DNA of 64,000 nt from an uncultured Alphaproteobacteria bacterium (GTDB taxonomy: Bacteria; Pseudomonadota; Alphaproteobacteria; Methylaequorales; Methylaequoraceae), in NCBI GenBank assembly GCA_902524895.1, contig CABZFH010000006.1, positions 1-64,000 on the forward strand. Direction: 5' to 3'. Both the position numbers and the translations under genes were made by a program. Under the pieces are notes generated by a model. The model ran no database searches, was not told the DNA's origin, and saw only the letters and a program-made list of their open reading frames with translations. The first letter of the stretch is position 1. Each line of letters begins with the position of its first letter. Shown here one piece after another: positions 60,214-64,000 of this stretch.

Positions 60214-60732
60214 TTAATTTCCTAAAGTTTCAAAAGCATACATTAAAACTAATGTATAAAATAAAACACCAAGTAAAATTATTGCAACCTGATTAACGCG
60301 AGGGTATCCTTCTTTTGCTAATTCCTTTACTTGATAAAGAAGGTTTGGCCAAGTGTAAGAAACAAAATCTCCTTGTGACATTATATTAATCAATTTTCCT
60401 GATTTATCTACGACTGGAACATGCCTGAATCTTTCATTAGACATTTGTCTTAACCAAATCACTAGCTCATCATCTTTATCGGCTAACTTTACAGGACTTG
60501 TCATTATTTGTTTTAACTTGGTTGTCTTAGGATTCATTCCATTGTTTAATAACCTTTTCATCAAATCTCTTTCGGTTACAATGCCTTTAACTATTTTTTT
60601 GTTATCAGTGATTACAACAGAACCATAATTTTCTTTAGACATTTTTTTTACCGCGTTCAACACTAGATCATTTTCTCTAAAGGTTAATGGTGGTTTTTTA
60701 CTTTTGAACTCTGGTCTGTCACAAATTTTCAT
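60214..60732 (-). CDS. CBS-domain pair protein with C-terminal transmembrane helix
   Basis: YGSVVITDNKKIVKGIVTERDLMKRLL; RHVPVVDKSGKLINIMSQGDFV; C-term VAIILLGVLFYTLVLMYAFE. Confidence 0.85.
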   Translation of the reverse strand: MKICDRPEFKSKKPPLTFRENDLVLNAVKKMSKENYGSVVITDNKKIVKGIVTERDLMKRLLNNGMNPKTTKLKQIMTSPVKLADKDDELVIWLRQMSNERFRHVPVVDKSGKLINIMSQGDFVSYTWPNLLYQVKELAKEGYPRVNQVAIILLGVLFYTLVLMYAFETLGN

Positions 60733-60803
60733 AAAATTACTCCCTTTTTTGATCTATAACAAATGTGAAATATTTTATTACCTTATAATGAATTATTATT
60801 CAA

Positions 60804-61001
60804 TTATTTTTTAAACAAGTAATACTTATGGAAACCCCTTGTTTCAATATCATCAAGTTTAAGAAAAACTTTTTTTTTTTTTTTTAATCTCCAACCTAGT
60901 TTTCTTAAACCATTTAGTTCTTTAAAAGATTCCTTTCTATATTTTTTTTTTTTCCACCATGATGAGTGATCAGTAACAAGTCTTAGTATTCTAGTTTTCA
61001 T
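60804..61001 (-). CDS. Hypothetical basic protein, 65 aa, with 16-nt poly-A/T coding tract
   Basis: ORF between genes on the same strand; KKKKK encoded by a 16-nt homopolymer. Confidence 0.35.
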   Translation of the reverse strand: MKTRILRLVTDHSSWWKKKKYRKESFKELNGLRKLGWRLKKKKKVFLKLDDIETRGFHKYYLFKK

Positions 61002-61003
61002 AT

Positions 61004-61228
61004 TTAATTATTTTTTGAACAACTTTGATTCCACAAAACATATTCTTTCTGATTGGGAGGAGTAATTACAATTGCAGGGTTTATAATTTCAGAATCATAT
61101 CCAACATAAATCCAATGGCAAGGACCATATAATTTTTCCATTAATTTTTTGTGTTTAAAGAAACTATCAATGTCGTTAGAACAAGAAACAAAAAAAGAAA
61201 CTAAAGTAGAAATAATTATTAATCTCAC
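61004..61228 (-). CDS. Putative small lipoprotein, 74 aa
   Basis: MRLIIISTLVSFFVSCSND lipobox-like N-terminus. Confidence 0.5.
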   Translation of the reverse strand: MRLIIISTLVSFFVSCSNDIDSFFKHKKLMEKLYGPCHWIYVGYDSEIINPAIVITPPNQKEYVLWNQSCSKNN

Positions 61229-61261
61229 ACAATAATTGTATCACAAAATAAAAAAAAACAA

Positions 61262-62722
61262 TCAATTTCTTTTCAAACTAGCGTGTTTTCTTACTATTTC
61301 ATCAGACAATTCTTTAAACCCAAATTTTTTTCTTATTTTCCAAATTTTATCTTTCGCATTTTTAGTTGATTCAAAATTATCAACAATTCTTTCCGGATAG
61401 TGCTTGTTTAATTTAAAGCTTAAATCTTTTTCTTCTAAATAGTTAATTTTCCATGGCTCATGTATAAGGTGTAAAGGTAATTTACTCAATTCTGGCACCC
61501 ACTTTTTTATGAATTGGCCTTCTGGATCTTGGTCATAAGATTGTTTTACAACATTATAGATTCTAACTGTGTTTATACCGGTAGTACCTGATTGCATTTG
61601 AATTTGAGAATAGTGAATCCCTGGTTCAAAATCAGAAAAAACAGAAGCTAAATATTCTGACGTTTTAAGCCAACACAACCAGAGTTGATAAGATGCAAAG
61701 GATATTATCATTGCTCGCATTCTAAAATTTATCCATCCATGAACTTTAAGGAATCTTAAACAAGCATCCAAAAAAGGATAACCAGTCATGCCCTCTTTCC
61801 ATGAAGCAAATTTTTTTTCATCAAAGCGCCCTCCTCTGATATTTTTAAAGAAAGGGTGAAGGTTTTTTGATTCCAAATCAGGTTGATCAAAAATTTTTTG
61901 AATGAAATGGCAATGCCAAGCAAGTCTTTTCTTAAAAGAGTAAATTGATCTTGTATCTACAACAGAATTATTTTTTATGCTTTTATTAATTAGAGTTATT
62001 ATTTCTTTTAAAGAAATAGTACCAAATGTTATGTGTGGACTTAAACGTGAGCATACAAATTCAGCATGCAGTGGAGAAGACATTTTTTTTTGATAATCAA
62101 TGCATCTTTTCTCAAGAAAGGACTTTAGCAACTTTTTTGCATTATCAGTTCCTCCTGACTGGCAGAAAGCTGTATGAACTGATTTAAAATTTTTCGCTTT
62201 AAAATTTGTCATTCCGCCATCGTTTAAAAATTCTGAAGATGGTATACCAGCAATAATAGGCTTAGAAATTTGGTAATTCCAATTTTTTGACCAGGTTCCT
62301 CTTACTCTATTTTCTAATTGTATTCCAAACTGATTAGTTTGAATCCATTTAATATTATTTTGCAAAAAAAAGTTTTTCAAATTTTTATCTAAATCTGAAT
62401 GAAAATAATTTTTAAAAATTCTGTTTGAAAAAACTTTTGTAAACTGAAATTTTTCAAATAAATGTCTAAAAATCTCAATTGTTGATCCATTATAAAAGTT
62501 CAAATTTCCATTAAACTTTTTAAGTTGAAGGTCCAAATCTATAAGTGAATCATTTATAAAACTTAAATGAAAATGACTAGTTGTATTTAATTTACAAAAA
62601 TCCGAATCTAAAATAAAAATAGGCAAACATTTGCTATTCAATGCGGCTTGAAAGAGAGCCTCATTATCTCTAACTCGCAAATCGTATCTAAACCAAACTA
62701 CTGAAGTGTACATGGGTAACAA
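61262..62722 (-). CDS. Cryptochrome/DNA photolyase family
   Basis: [51 protein letters not shown] (FAD-binding region). Confidence 0.93.
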   Translation of the reverse strand: MLPMYTSVVWFRYDLRVRDNEALFQAALNSKCLPIFILDSDFCKLNTTSHFHLSFINDSLIDLDLQLKKFNGNLNFYNGSTIEIFRHLFEKFQFTKVFSNRIFKNYFHSDLDKNLKNFFLQNNIKWIQTNQFGIQLENRVRGTWSKNWNYQISKPIIAGIPSSEFLNDGGMTNFKAKNFKSVHTAFCQSGGTDNAKKLLKSFLEKRCIDYQKKMSSPLHAEFVCSRLSPHITFGTISLKEIITLINKSIKNNSVVDTRSIYSFKKRLAWHCHFIQKIFDQPDLESKNLHPFFKNIRGGRFDEKKFASWKEGMTGYPFLDACLRFLKVHGWINFRMRAMIISFASYQLWLCWLKTSEYLASVFSDFEPGIHYSQIQMQSGTTGINTVRIYNVVKQSYDQDPEGQFIKKWVPELSKLPLHLIHEPWKINYLEEKDLSFKLNKHYPERIVDNFESTKNAKDKIWKIRKKFGFKELSDEIVRKHASLKRN

Positions 62723-62764
62723 ATACTTGAATAATATAAGTGTTCAATCTTATGTTGTAAAAAA

Positions 62765-63268
62765 TTAAAACCTTCCACGATTTTTGTTTGCTCTTTCCTC
62801 ATAAAAAATTCTCCATAATATTAAAAATATATTGATAGTGGAAAAAAATAACAACGCTAGGATATCTTTAAAAATTAAACATAGAAAAAATATTTCAATT
62901 ATAACGATTAAATAATTTGGATGCTTAAAATGTTTATAAAGACCGTTATTAATCATTGGTGTTTTCTCTAACACAATTATTCTTGTTGTCCAATATTTTC
63001 CTAAATCTAAATGAACCTTTAATCTGAAAAATTGTAAAATGATGAAAACTATTAGATTTATATCAAGATTAATATCAACCTCTAAAGACTTTATTAAAAA
63101 ATATACAATAACAGTTAAATGAAAAAAAACTAACAAGTAATAATGAAATTTAAAGTGCTCTTTAGCGCCTAACTTTAAAAGTTTTTTCGTATTTCTATAA
63201 CTTATAAATAATTCTAAAATTCTTGAAAAAACTATATATAAAATCAGTAATAGTCCAAAATTTGTCAT
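62765..63268 (-). CDS. Isoprenylcysteine carboxyl methyltransferase (ICMT)-like membrane methyltransferase
   Basis: Multi-TM protein with GLYKHFKHPNYLIVIIEI...LFFSTINIFLILWRIFYEERA; overlaps type III PKS stop. Confidence 0.8.
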   Translation of the reverse strand: MTNFGLLLILYIVFSRILELFISYRNTKKLLKLGAKEHFKFHYYLLVFFHLTVIVYFLIKSLEVDINLDINLIVFIILQFFRLKVHLDLGKYWTTRIIVLEKTPMINNGLYKHFKHPNYLIVIIEIFFLCLIFKDILALLFFSTINIFLILWRIFYEERANKNRGRF

Positions 63269-64000
63269 TATATTTTTACCTCAGCTAATCCTGCTGTAAA
63301 TCCTGGGCCTAACGCTGACATTAAAAAATTACCTCTTGAAATAGGGTCATTTAAAAAAGTCATTAAAACCAGAAATACCGTTACAGAAGATATATTACCA
63401 TAATTTTCTAGAACTTCTCTAGCCTTTGACAGTGATTTATGATCAGAAAAAATTTTTCTATAAGAATTAATGATTTTAGATCCACCTGGGTGCATGATAA
63501 ACCCATCAACGCTATTAGATGTAAAATCATCTATAACAGTTTTTAATTTAGAAGATATGAATTCTGGAATAGATTTATCAAATAATACTCCTAAACTATC
63601 ATTTTCAATAGTCCATCCCATAAGATTTAAAGTGTTTTTCCATGTATATTCAGATGATTTCAACACTTTACAATCTCCCTTATTGCCGATTAAAAATGAA
63701 ACAGCACCATCACCAAACAATGCAGTGCTAACGATGTTTGCCTTAGAAAAAATTTGGGGTCTAAATGTCAAACTACATATTTCGACACAACAAACTAAAA
63801 TTGTTTTCAAAGAAGATTTATACATATCAATTGCCCTTGATAAGCCTAAAACGCCCCCAGCACAACCATACCCAAAAATTGGTAATCTTTTTGTTTGACT
63901 TGGAAAATTAAAATAATTTATCAATTCTGCATCTAAAGTTGGGGTGATTATTCCGGTACTATTAATCAGAACGATTCCAGAAATATCGCCCGGAGATTTA
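63268..64000 (-). CDS. Type III polyketide synthase (chalcone/alkylresorcinol synthase-like), partial at right edge
   Basis: LINSTGIITPTLDAELINYFNFPSQTKRLPIFGYGCAGGVLGLSRA (active-site Cys), FGDGAVSFLIG, MHPGGSKII, YGNISSVTV; open to the window end. Confidence 0.9.
   Translation of the reverse strand, partial: KSPGDISGIVLINSTGIITPTLDAELINYFNFPSQTKRLPIFGYGCAGGVLGLSRAIDMYKSSLKTILVCCVEICSLTFRPQIFSKANIVSTALFGDGAVSFLIGNKGDCKVLKSSEYTWKNTLNLMGWTIENDSLGVLFDKSIPEFISSKLKTVIDDFTSNSVDGFIMHPGGSKIINSYRKIFSDHKSLSKAREVLENYGNISSVTVFLVLMTFLNDPISRGNFLMSALGPGFTAGLAEVKI

Noticed and set aside
63470-63898. 142-aa plus-strand ORF
   Set aside because: Antisense to the type III PKS; no supporting signal.
1-64000. 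CRISPR array, prophage, transposon or toxin-antitoxin module
   Set aside because: No regularly spaced repeats, cas genes, integrase/transposase motifs or phage structural proteins seen; only housekeeping and small hypothetical genes.

Overview
This is an AT-rich (roughly 30% GC by eye), densely packed chromosomal segment. Gene content and synteny point to an alphaproteobacterium with a streamlined, probably marine genome; this placement is inference. Supporting blocks are nuoA-F with separate nuoC and nuoD, hup-lon-clpX-clpP-tig, accB-accC-aat-DUF2155-mlaD-NDUFA12, and prfB-PBP1A-amidase-rne. Most of the window is housekeeping: complex I, proteostasis, a complete isc Fe-S operon, cysE, cell wall, sugar-nucleotide genes, DNA repair, and four tRNAs (Asp, Val, Leu, Met). 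I saw no CRISPR array, prophage, transposase or integron. Main points of interest: (1) prfB carries a +1 programmed-frameshift site that the ORF track splits, using GUU rather than the canonical CUU before UGA; (2) nuoF has an apparent single-base frameshift in an A6 tract; (3) HscB has an N-terminal CxxC...CxxC ribbon resembling human HSCB, inside a full isc operon with no linked iscR; (4) a stand-alone protein matches the C-terminal (TSCPD plus Cys-rich tail) part of B12-dependent ribonucleotide reductase; (5) a cytochrome c / PQQ-type sugar dehydrogenase pair has shifted composition and a strong promoter; (6) a type III PKS and isoprenylcysteine-methyltransferase-like pair lies at the right edge; (7) palindromes and a perfect 15-bp tandem repeat sit upstream of iscS; (8) an unlisted small secreted peptide ORF is present. 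All family names come from recognising motifs in the supplied translations; no database search was run.
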